Shown in pieces: positions 1-5,444 of a DNA stretch of 7,409 nt. The stretch is from the NCBI GenBank assembly GCA_012520135.1, contig JAAYOX010000018.1, positions 1 through 7,409 of the forward strand. Direction: 5' to 3'. Origin of the DNA: Clostridia bacterium. GTDB lineage: Bacteria; Bacillota; DULZ01. The notes beneath the pieces were generated by a model, which made no database searches, was not told the origin of the DNA, and worked only from the letters and a program-made list of their open reading frames with translations. The position numbers and the translations under genes are program-made. Position 1 is the first letter of the stretch, and each line of letters opens with the position of its first letter.

Positions 1-237
1 ATTTTCATCAAACCCAGTACTCTGGCCCTCAAAACCAATGAAAGTTACTATTTCGAGGCGGTTTGTAGCAATATGCAGGATAAGACGGTTCACTGGTCTG
101 TGGTCGATAATGGGGGCATGATCGATAACAACGGTTTTTATGTTGCTCCCAACGAACCCGGTGTATACGAGGTTGTGGCACAAAGTGCCGCATATCCGGA
201 AATTAAGGCATCCGTCATTATAGTTGTCCGAGACTAG
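1..237 (+). CDS. C-terminal end of a protein with a bacterial Ig-like domain (5' truncated)
   Basis: The reading frame is open from base 1 and ends at TAG 235-237, giving the last 78 residues of a longer protein. The fragment looks like one bacterial Ig-like (Big-type) beta-sandwich: an opening strand of the form 'KPSTLALKTNESYYFEAV', a central 'VHWSVVDNGGMIDNNGFYVAP' type segment (W followed by GG.ID..G.Y.AP), then 'PGVYEVVAQSA' and a final 'ASVIIVV' strand. That W...G.I...G.Y.AP...G.Y.V.A order is characteristic of the family. Such domains commonly end surface, adhesion or tail-associated proteins as binding or spacer modules. What precedes it is outside the window, so the role of the whole protein cannot be given. 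The next gene starts 35 bases downstream on the same strand, consistent with co-transcription. Confidence 0.7.
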   Translation: MFIKPSTLALKTNESYYFEAVCSNMQDKTVHWSVVDNGGMIDNNGFYVAPNEPGVYEVVAQSAAYPEIKASVIIVVRD

Positions 238-259
238 GCTTTGGGGTGCCAGTATTAAT

Positions 260-266
260 GGTGGTG
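260..266 (+). promoter_or_regulatory. Ribosome binding site for the TTG-started kinase-like gene
   Basis: GGTGGTG lies 6 bases before the TTG at 273. An in-frame TGA at 270-272 directly precedes that TTG, so no longer start in this frame is possible. The next in-frame Met is about 50 residues in and would remove the first strands of the kinase-like fold. The site is a weak Shine-Dalgarno match compared with the GGGAGGG-type sites of the neighbouring genes. Confidence 0.45.
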
Positions 267-272
267 ACCTGA

Positions 273-1139
273 TTGCTTATCCAAACATATGAACGCGCAT
301 ACAAAATCATCAGCCATGTCCTGACTAATGAATTGGGTGATATCTATCTTTGCCGTGATGTTGCCTCAGATCTGGAATACACTGTCCTGCGCATAAAGGA
401 CAGGGTGATTATACCAAGGCTGATGGTTAGTCTCGATACGAGCATCCAAAAAGAAACATTTACCGATTACATTGAGCATTTTGTCTTCGAAGACGATTTA
501 TATATAGTGTTGAAGTATTACAGAGGTGTTTCCCTGTCTGAAAAACTTAGGAGTGACTACCACTCACTTGGCGAGCGAATGAAAATAGGCAAAGGAATAC
601 TTGAGAGAATTGTCTTTCTCGGGATGCCTTTATACTTTTTGAAAAACTGCTTACATGGGGAGCGCATCATTGTGAGACCCAACTTGGACGTATTCTTCAA
701 CTATGTGCCAAGCGATATCAATGAACTGGCTGTAGTAGATGATAGAGCAGTTTTAAAAGGGTTTGCCACCATCTTTAAGATGCTCTTTCATAAGGAGCTG
801 TCTATGCAGTCTGCTCCACCCATCAATGAATTCAATTCAGCTCTTCGTAATGAGCAACATTTCGACAGCATAGAAATTTACAAGCAATATAATAAGATGT
901 GTCGTGAAGTGGCGCTGATTCCGGAGGAAGAACTCAAAAAGCCCAAATCCAAGTTGTTTCTTTTCTGGGAGAAGGTGAAAAGGCAATTCAAGGTATTGAA
1001 AAAAATTCTTGCGGTGGGGCTGATGATTGTGGGAATTATCTATCTTGCCTATACCGCCAAAGAAGCCATAAATCCAACGATTAATAAGGTAAACCATTTT
1101 GAGTTTATCGGCACCCTTGAAATTGAACAGGTTCAGTAA
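273..1139 (+). CDS. Membrane-anchored protein-kinase-like protein, probable pseudokinase
   Basis: 288 residues, TTG start. The N-terminal 95 residues resemble the N-lobe of a Ser/Thr-kinase fold. Residues 10-42 give a beta1-beta3 pattern with 'GDIYLCRD' followed by 'EYTVLRIKD', and 71-92 resemble a hinge ('FEDDLYIVLKYYRGVSLSEK'). The C-lobe region (about 105-145) has a helix and then 'HGERIIVRPNLDVFFNYV', placed where a catalytic loop (HRDxKPxN) would be. The catalytic residues are missing: no glycine-rich P-loop, Arg40 where the VAIK lysine is expected, no HRD and no DFG. A basic stretch (KVKRQFKVLKK) precedes one hydrophobic helix at about 245-262, with 26 residues after it. By the positive-inside rule the kinase-like domain is cytoplasmic. 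Phosphotransfer is therefore unlikely; a sensor or scaffold role is inferred. The next gene starts 15 bases downstream. The fold call is by eye and remote, and an unrelated alpha/beta domain is possible. The coding region and membrane anchor are secure. Confidence 0.6.
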   Translation: MLIQTYERAYKIISHVLTNELGDIYLCRDVASDLEYTVLRIKDRVIIPRLMVSLDTSIQKETFTDYIEHFVFEDDLYIVLKYYRGVSLSEKLRSDYHSLGERMKIGKGILERIVFLGMPLYFLKNCLHGERIIVRPNLDVFFNYVPSDINELAVVDDRAVLKGFATIFKMLFHKELSMQSAPPINEFNSALRNEQHFDSIEIYKQYNKMCREVALIPEEELKKPKSKLFLFWEKVKRQFKVLKKILAVGLMIVGIIYLAYTAKEAINPTINKVNHFEFIGTLEIEQVQ

Positions 1140-1154
1140 ACGGGAGGGTGATGG

Positions 1155-2903
1155 ATGAAGTTCCCCGGTAGTTTTAATATAGCCACAGCCTTTAATTTGT
1201 TTCTGAAAAAGATGCAAAGGATTTTCATTGCTCCTTTTCAGATGCTTTATCGCACCATAGTCCGCCTGATCAGTCCCCAAAGCATTATCGGCCGGGTTTC
1301 TGAAGATATCCGCGGCGAAGTCAAGCAATTGACCAAAAAGCCAACATCCCTTGAGGAATATTTTCTCATCGGTGATAAATATGTAGCCAAAAAGCTGGTC
1401 TTTATTTTGGCGATGCTTTCCATTGTTATAGCTATCCTTTTGATTAATACAGGAATTCCTTTTATCCAGGCCAAATTTTTTACCAAAACAATGGTGATTA
1501 ATTCCGGAATGGTTCCAAACTATACCGGTAAGGTACGCCTGATTAACAATAAAGAGGATAAGCTGGTGTTATTCGAAGGGCGGCTTGAACAGGGAAGGCT
1601 CAACGGCAAAGGAAAACTTTACGACTATGATGGAAACCTTCTTTATGAAGGTGAATTTTTGAACGAAATGTACTCCGGTTACGGTGAATTATATTATCCC
1701 AATGGCCGGGTCCGTTACAAGGGTAATTTTTTGCTGAACAAGTTTAGCGGGCAGGGTATGCTCTATACGGAAACCGGTCAATTAAAATATTCAGGCCAAT
1801 TCAGCGATGGCCTGTATAGCGGGGAAGGAACCCTCTATTACGATTCAGGAGTTAAACAATATGTTGGTTCCTTTTCTGAAGGTAAGTTCAACGGGTTAGG
1901 CACTCTCTATGATGAAAACGGGGAAATTCTGTATACGGGTTTTTTTGCCGGCGGTCTGAAAAACGGTTCCGGTAAGCTCTACCATGAAGGAAAAGTGATA
2001 GCCAGCGGCGATTTTGAAGATGATCGATTTACCGGAGGCAGTACCAAACAATATGATGGCGACGGTAATCCCGTTTACGACGGCGACCTTGTTGACGGTG
2101 TATATGAGGGTAAGGGCAAGCTGTATGATCCTGTGCTGGAAAGCCTGATTTACGATGGGGAATTTGCAGCCGGTGTGTACTCGGGTAAAGGTAAACTCTA
2201 TGATCCGGTAACAGAAAGCCTCATTTATGAAGGTGAATTTCAGGACGGCAAGTATGAAGGGAAGGGCAGGCTTTATGACCCTGCCAATGGGGTTTTGATC
2301 TATGAAGGAGGATTTGAGGATGACCGGTACTCCGGAGAGGGAAGGCTTTACGATCCGGAAACGGGGAACCTGATGTACGAAGGTGGATTTGAAGACGGTG
2401 AGTATTCGGGTGAGGGCAAACTTTATGAGCCGGAAACCGGGAACCTGATTTATGACGGTGGATTTAAAGACGGTGAGTACTCGGGTGAAGGCAAACTTTA
2501 TGAGCCGGAAACAGGAAACCTGATCTACAGCGGTGGGTTTGTGGACCATAAGTATTCCGGCGTGGGCAAACTTTATGATCCGGAAACGGGGAACCTGATT
2601 TACGACGGTGGGTTTGAAGACGGCTACTACTCCGGCGAAGGTAAGCTTTTTGATCCCATAACCATGAATCTCACTTACATCGGGGAATTTTACATGGGCA
2701 AATACCAGGGCAAAGGCAAACTCTACAATGAGGATCAAATACTAATCTATGAAGGTGATTTCCATTTGGGGCGCTTTGAAGAGAGGATTGCAGATGCAAT
2801 GTCCGATGATGAGGCCGCCGAGGCGTCTGATGAGGCGTCCGTCGAAGGGACTGACGAAGGGTCCGACGGTGAGTTGAAGGACGGGGACGGCGATCTGCCG
2901 TAA
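1155..2903 (+). CDS. Single-pass membrane protein with a long MORN-repeat array and acidic tail
   Basis: 582 residues. GGGAGGG at 1142-1148 sits 6 bases before ATG 1155; a nearby ATG at 1151 is out of frame and hits a stop within seven codons. Residues 1-80 are basic and amphipathic, and about 81-98 form one transmembrane helix preceded by 'KYVAKK', predicting N-in/C-out topology. From residue 154 to about 541 the protein is almost entirely MORN-type repeats (core LY-D..G.L.YEG.F..G.YSG.G): six units of 24, 24, 24, 24, 24 and 23 residues, one of 25, then eight 25-residue units from residue 322 and a partial ninth. The last 40 residues are strongly acidic, with four 4-residue repeats (EASD/EASV/EGTD/EGSD). 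MORN arrays form elongated beta-hairpin rods that act as scaffolds and in some cases contact membranes. No enzymatic domain is seen. The gene lies between the kinase-like gene and the eCIS cap-type gene. A structural or tethering role on the outer face of the membrane is inferred; if topology is inverted, the rod would be cytoplasmic. Confidence 0.85.
   Translation: MKFPGSFNIATAFNLFLKKMQRIFIAPFQMLYRTIVRLISPQSIIGRVSEDIRGEVKQLTKKPTSLEEYFLIGDKYVAKKLVFILAMLSIVIAILLINTGIPFIQAKFFTKTMVINSGMVPNYTGKVRLINNKEDKLVLFEGRLEQGRLNGKGKLYDYDGNLLYEGEFLNEMYSGYGELYYPNGRVRYKGNFLLNKFSGQGMLYTETGQLKYSGQFSDGLYSGEGTLYYDSGVKQYVGSFSEGKFNGLGTLYDENGEILYTGFFAGGLKNGSGKLYHEGKVIASGDFEDDRFTGGSTKQYDGDGNPVYDGDLVDGVYEGKGKLYDPVLESLIYDGEFAAGVYSGKGKLYDPVTESLIYEGEFQDGKYEGKGRLYDPANGVLIYEGGFEDDRYSGEGRLYDPETGNLMYEGGFEDGEYSGEGKLYEPETGNLIYDGGFKDGEYSGEGKLYEPETGNLIYSGGFVDHKYSGVGKLYDPETGNLIYDGGFEDGYYSGEGKLFDPITMNLTYIGEFYMGKYQGKGKLYNEDQILIYEGDFHLGRFEERIADAMSDDEAAEASDEASVEGTDEGSDGELKDGDGDLP
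1614..2117 (+). repeat. Seven divergent MORN-type repeat units (23-25 codons)
   Basis: Units start at residues 154, 178, 202, 226, 250, 274 and 297 of the MORN protein. Each carries the LY..xG...Y.G.F....(Y/F).G.G pattern. Most are 24 codons long, one is 23 and the last is 25. They are clearly related as protein but well diverged as DNA, unlike the array that follows. Confidence 0.75.
2118..2777 (+). repeat. 75-base in-frame tandem repeat array, eight full copies plus one partial
   Basis: Units begin exactly at 2118, 2193, 2268, 2343, 2418, 2493, 2568 and 2643, with a partial unit at 2718. Each encodes 25 residues of the form (K/R)LYDPETGNLIYDGGF, then DGEYSGEG. The DP.TGNL segment makes these units one residue longer than the 24-residue units upstream. 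The central copies (2343-2642) are the most alike: by hand count the units at 2343 and 2418 differ at about 11 of 75 bases. Edge copies, such as the one at 2643, are more diverged. This gradient is typical of arrays that expand by recombination or slippage within the middle. Confidence 0.9.
2820..2867 (+). repeat. Four 12-base tandem repeats in the acidic tail of the MORN protein
   Basis: Four consecutive 12-base units of the form GA(G/A)G(C/G)G(T/A)C followed by four bases encode EASD, EASV, EGTD and EGSD (residues 556-571). The repeats are short and diverged, forming a low-complexity acidic linker or tail that is probably unstructured. Confidence 0.6.
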
Positions 2904-3021
2904 GAAGGGACCGGCAACTTGTCCAAAGATGCAGGGGACGAACTTGAGCAATAGCCTGCTTTTAACCCTTTTGGGTGATGTAGTCTTGGAAAATTACAAT
3001 TATGATTAGGGAGAGGTTATT
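2904..3021 (+). other. 118-base intergenic gap with an in-frame, tail-like extension after the MORN stop
   Basis: After the TAA at 2901-2903 the same frame stays open for 16 codons to TAG 2952-2954. The codons read EGTGNLSKDAGDELEQ, similar in character to the preceding acidic tail. The remaining 67 bases hold no gene I can support. ACCCTTTTGGGT near 2967 could only form a 4-base stem, too weak to call a terminator. The end of the gap carries the ribosome binding site of the next gene. Confidence 0.5.
3008..3016 (+). promoter_or_regulatory. Ribosome binding site deciding the TTG start of the DUF4255 gene
   Basis: AGGGAGAGG lies 5 bases before the TTG at 3022. The resulting N-terminus, (M)ANYTIIADIGNAIV, is what DUF4255 proteins normally begin with, so the TTG is preferred over any internal ATG. 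Confidence 0.7.
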
Positions 3022-3588
3022 TTGGCCAATTATACCATCATCGCCGATATCGGAAATGCCATTGTGCAGCGGCTTCGTGATCATTTGGTACCGTCCATCA
3101 TCATCAATACTGAAAATATAGGTCTCTGTACTCCCGGTGACCGGGGAGACATCCTTCTGGGCGTAAATCTCTACGATATTAAGGAAAACCAGGATATTGT
3201 AGTCACCGATATGTCGCCGAAGGGAGAAAAACAACTAAAATATCCATCCACATTTTATGACCTTTACTATATGATCACTGCCTATTCAACCAGTGATATC
3301 AAATTCCGTGCTGCCGAAGATCAAAAAATCCTGGGAAAGGTGCTCCAGGTTTTAAAAGATTACCCCAGTTTTACAGCAGAGCAATTGGGTAGTGAACTGG
3401 CCGGCTCCCGGTTTGTTCCCAGAATCGAGCTGTTACAGTTGGAACAGGAAGAGAAAATGAAGCTGTGGAATGTACCGAACGTACCCTATAGGTTATCTCT
3501 CTTTTACAAGGTATATCCTGTGGAAATCGAGTCCACCCGGGTAAAAGAGATCACCAGGGTTGTGGAATTTACCGTCCGGGATTCCTAA
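3022..3588 (+). CDS. DUF4255 / Pvc16_N family protein, probable contractile-tail terminator (cap)
   Basis: 188 residues, TTG start. The N-terminal helix 'ANYTIIADIGNAIVQRLRDH' matches the usual opening of DUF4255 (Pvc16_N). It is followed by beta-strands around residues 30-75 with 'LLGVNLYDIKEN' (short strand, acidic turn), then the family-typical 'YPSTFYDLYYMITAY' segment at about 73-87 and a helix 'EDQKILGKVLQVLKDYP'. The C-terminal half has 'KLWNVPNVPYRLSLFYKVYPVEIES', matching the LW......YR.S..Y.V.PV.I.S ending of the family. The length equals the Pvc16_N domain alone, with no long C-terminal extension. In Afp/PVC-type extracellular contractile injection systems this family is the tail terminator that caps the tube and sheath end distal to the baseplate. 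Recognition is by motif; the cap role here is inferred from the family. The next gene begins 15 bases after its stop. Confidence 0.85.
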   Translation: MANYTIIADIGNAIVQRLRDHLVPSIIINTENIGLCTPGDRGDILLGVNLYDIKENQDIVVTDMSPKGEKQLKYPSTFYDLYYMITAYSTSDIKFRAAEDQKILGKVLQVLKDYPSFTAEQLGSELAGSRFVPRIELLQLEQEEKMKLWNVPNVPYRLSLFYKVYPVEIESTRVKEITRVVEFTVRDS

Positions 3589-3603
3589 TTTGGGAGGAGT
3601 GCC

Positions 3604-4377
3604 ATGGAATACTATATTTCCCATAGTTTTGTCCGCAAGGTGTCTTTGGTGGTCCTGACTATCGATGATTTTACGGGAAAACCCATCCCGGGAAGCAATG
3701 TCCGGGTCTACATTGAAGGCGAGCGGCCGGCAATCAAAAAAAATGACGGTTATCATGTATTTGTTAATCTTGACAGGCCGGCAGTCACCGTTCACGCAGT
3801 AGGCGGGCAGTATAACCCGCGCAGCATCCGGTGCGATCTGTCAACAAGTGAGGACAATTATACTTTCCTGAAGTTGCGTATGATTCCGAACCGCTCCTAT
3901 CCCATCCCTCAGAATACGACCTGTATTGAGGGTAAGGCCGCCCCCGGCAGCCTGATCAGAATATTTTGTCATGAAGGTGCATACAAGCTCCTGTACGATT
4001 ATAAGAAGGAAAAAGGGAGCGACAACAGGAGGATATCCATTTTCCACCCTGATGATATGGATATGGAAGGAAAGCTCCTTCATATTACCGACAGCGGGGG
4101 AAAAAACCGTGAGTTACTGCGTATTACAGGTGTTTTGGATAAAGAAAACAAACTGTATTTATTGGAAAAGGAGTTGTCTGCCGACTATAAGAAAATAGGC
4201 ACTTCATTATTTACGGTTTACGAAACCGGTGCCGATCAGAATGGTAGTTTCTTTTTACCTATCGCTAACACTTACAAGGAAAAGTGCCTGTATACTTGTG
4301 AGGCGATAGGGGAAAAACCGGTATCCGCTGAGCTGGAATTGGAATCAGGCAGGGTAAACAAGATTGATTTACGCTAA
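3604..4377 (+). CDS. Beta-rich protein of probable eCIS association, carboxypeptidase-regulatory/Ig-like
   Basis: 257 residues; GGGAGGAG just upstream gives a strong ribosome binding site for ATG 3604. Residues 10-80 look like a prealbumin/carboxypeptidase-regulatory-like beta-sandwich: 'SLVVLTIDDFTGKPIPGSNV' (a D..TG.PI.G..V turn), then 'DGYHVFVNL' and 'VTVHAVGGQY'. A linker 'LRMIPNRSYPIP' at 91-102 leads to a second domain. This opens with 'CIEGKAAPGSLIRIF' and, after a charged insertion (about 130-200), closes with 'DQNGSFFLPI' and short strands, again like an Ig/regulatory-type fold with a D..G.F...I turn. No catalytic motif, signal peptide or membrane segment is visible. It is closely linked to the DUF4255 gene, so a structural or accessory role in the same particle is plausible. 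I do not recognise a named family for the full length. Confidence 0.6.
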   Translation: MEYYISHSFVRKVSLVVLTIDDFTGKPIPGSNVRVYIEGERPAIKKNDGYHVFVNLDRPAVTVHAVGGQYNPRSIRCDLSTSEDNYTFLKLRMIPNRSYPIPQNTTCIEGKAAPGSLIRIFCHEGAYKLLYDYKKEKGSDNRRISIFHPDDMDMEGKLLHITDSGGKNRELLRITGVLDKENKLYLLEKELSADYKKIGTSLFTVYETGADQNGSFFLPIANTYKEKCLYTCEAIGEKPVSAELELESGRVNKIDLR

Positions 4378-4412
4378 TTCAAGCATGTTTTTAGGCAGCT
4401 AGGACAGTGTGA

Positions 4413-4424
4413 TACTGATCAGTA
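4413..4424. promoter_or_regulatory. 12-base perfect palindrome in the gap before the cyclase-like gene, possible operator
   Basis: TACTGATCAGTA is a perfect inverted repeat in the 107-base gap (4378-4484). It overlaps TGTGATACT (4408-4416), which could be read as an extended -10 element (TGN + GATACT), but no good -35 box lies upstream. A regulator-binding site for an internal promoter is possible. A palindrome of this length can also occur by chance in a few kilobases. Confidence 0.25.
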
Positions 4425-4484
4425 ATCCGCGGGGAAAAAATATCCAGGCTCCGCAACCTATGAAAATTTGGATGTGGTGGTTAA

Positions 4485-5408
4485 ATGAGTACAAAACTGA
4501 GAATTGCAGAAGCTCTCTATAATTTATCAAGGCGATGGGGCTATGTTCCCCAGTTGCCTGAAGCTCCCCAGGCTCCCATCACCCCTGAGGCTGCTCCATC
4601 CGACAAAACGGAAAACAGGGAGCTGCTTAACCGCCAAAAGAGTATGGCGGCAGCAATATTATATGCCAATATCAATATGACCGATTTCTCGGATCTCGTC
4701 CTGTCCCTCGAGGCCCAAGATATTTTCCGGTACATTAATACCATATTGGCAAAGCTGCTACCGGTTATCGAAAAGAATAACGGCGAAGCCGACAGCTTTT
4801 CCGATGCGGGGGTCACAGCTCTTTTCAGTCAGCATTACAGGGATGCGCTGGTTAGTGCCATTTCCATGTGCCAGGAAATCAACACGATCCAAGATCCGGA
4901 TTTTGATTTTAGCAGCTTTGCAGTAGGGCTGTGCTATGGCGCGGTAATGATTGGAGTGGTGGGCGACGGAAAAAATTATTCCACACTTACCATTTCCGAA
5001 TATACCGGGCTTGCCAAGTATCTCCAGTCTATTGCCGGCAAGTATTATTCCCGGATTTTGGTCACCGCCGGCTATGCGGATCTGATCGATGACTTTGCTA
5101 AGCGCTTCAGCAGCCGCAGTGTTGGCTATATTTACTTGACCAAGCTCAAAAAGTACGAAAAATTCTATGATGTTTATAACGGGGACACTCTGGAAGTAAG
5201 GAACAAAAAACGTAAAACCAAGCTGATGTTCGAAAAAGGAGTGGAACTGTTTGCGGAAAAAAAATATGACCAGGCCCGTTTGCATTTTGTGGAAGTGCTG
5301 AAAGCAGATAGGCAGGATTTGGCTGCCAAGGAATATGTCTATCTCTGTGACAAATGCGCAAATGGTGAGGCCGGTTTTAGCCAGAGGACGTACCTGGAAA
5401 TATGGTAA
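4485..5408 (+). CDS. Class III nucleotide cyclase-like protein with substituted active site and TPR-like tail
   Basis: 307 residues, ATG start with only a weak GTGGTGG upstream. Residues 1-20 form a basic amphipathic helix and 21-45 a Pro/Ala-rich linker. Residues 55-232 follow the class III adenylate/guanylate cyclase homology fold: 'AAAILYANINMTDFSDL' (first metal strand), 'DSFSDAGVTALF' (hairpin), 'FAVGLCYGAVMIGVVGDG' and 'ISEYTGLAKYLQSIA'. Compared with canonical FADIRGF / GDG / VNLAARL, the first metal Asp is Asn62, the second is kept (Asp107), and the Asn and Arg of the VNLAARL helix become Gly175 and Tyr179. Loss of three of these catalytic positions argues against normal cyclase activity. 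Residues 246-292 ('FEKGVELFAEKKYDQARLHF' and onward) look like one TPR-type helical hairpin plus a partner helix, a protein-interaction module. A nucleotide-sensing or scaffold role is inferred. No transmembrane segment is seen. It shares the strand with the eCIS-type genes and is 36 bases from the next gene. Confidence 0.75.
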   Translation: MSTKLRIAEALYNLSRRWGYVPQLPEAPQAPITPEAAPSDKTENRELLNRQKSMAAAILYANINMTDFSDLVLSLEAQDIFRYINTILAKLLPVIEKNNGEADSFSDAGVTALFSQHYRDALVSAISMCQEINTIQDPDFDFSSFAVGLCYGAVMIGVVGDGKNYSTLTISEYTGLAKYLQSIAGKYYSRILVTAGYADLIDDFAKRFSSRSVGYIYLTKLKKYEKFYDVYNGDTLEVRNKKRKTKLMFEKGVELFAEKKYDQARLHFVEVLKADRQDLAAKEYVYLCDKCANGEAGFSQRTYLEIW

Positions 5409-5444
5409 TCAGTAGCCAGTGATGCAAACGGGAGGGGGATCTTA

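Noticed and set aside
837..1328. Minus-strand open frame spanning the junction of the kinase-like and MORN genes
   Set aside because: It overlaps two well-supported plus-strand genes and their ribosome binding site, and shows no protein features of its own.
1896..2738. Long minus-strand open frame of 280 codons across the MORN array
   Set aside because: It is antisense to the repeat array and its apparent protein repeats only mirror the 75-base units. There is no ribosome binding site or known fold, and the plus-strand frame has clear MORN motifs.
2118..2777. Regular repeats considered as a CRISPR array
   Set aside because: The 75-base units are contiguous, in frame, and have no unique spacers; they encode MORN-type protein repeats.
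2965..2980. Possible rho-independent terminator after the MORN gene (ACCCTTTTGGGT)
   Set aside because: Only a 4-base stem can form and no U-tract follows; too weak to call.
4758..5285. Minus-strand open frame of 175 codons opposite the cyclase-like gene
   Set aside because: Hydrophobic, motif-free translation antisense to a gene with a recognisable domain; a shadow of biased codon use.
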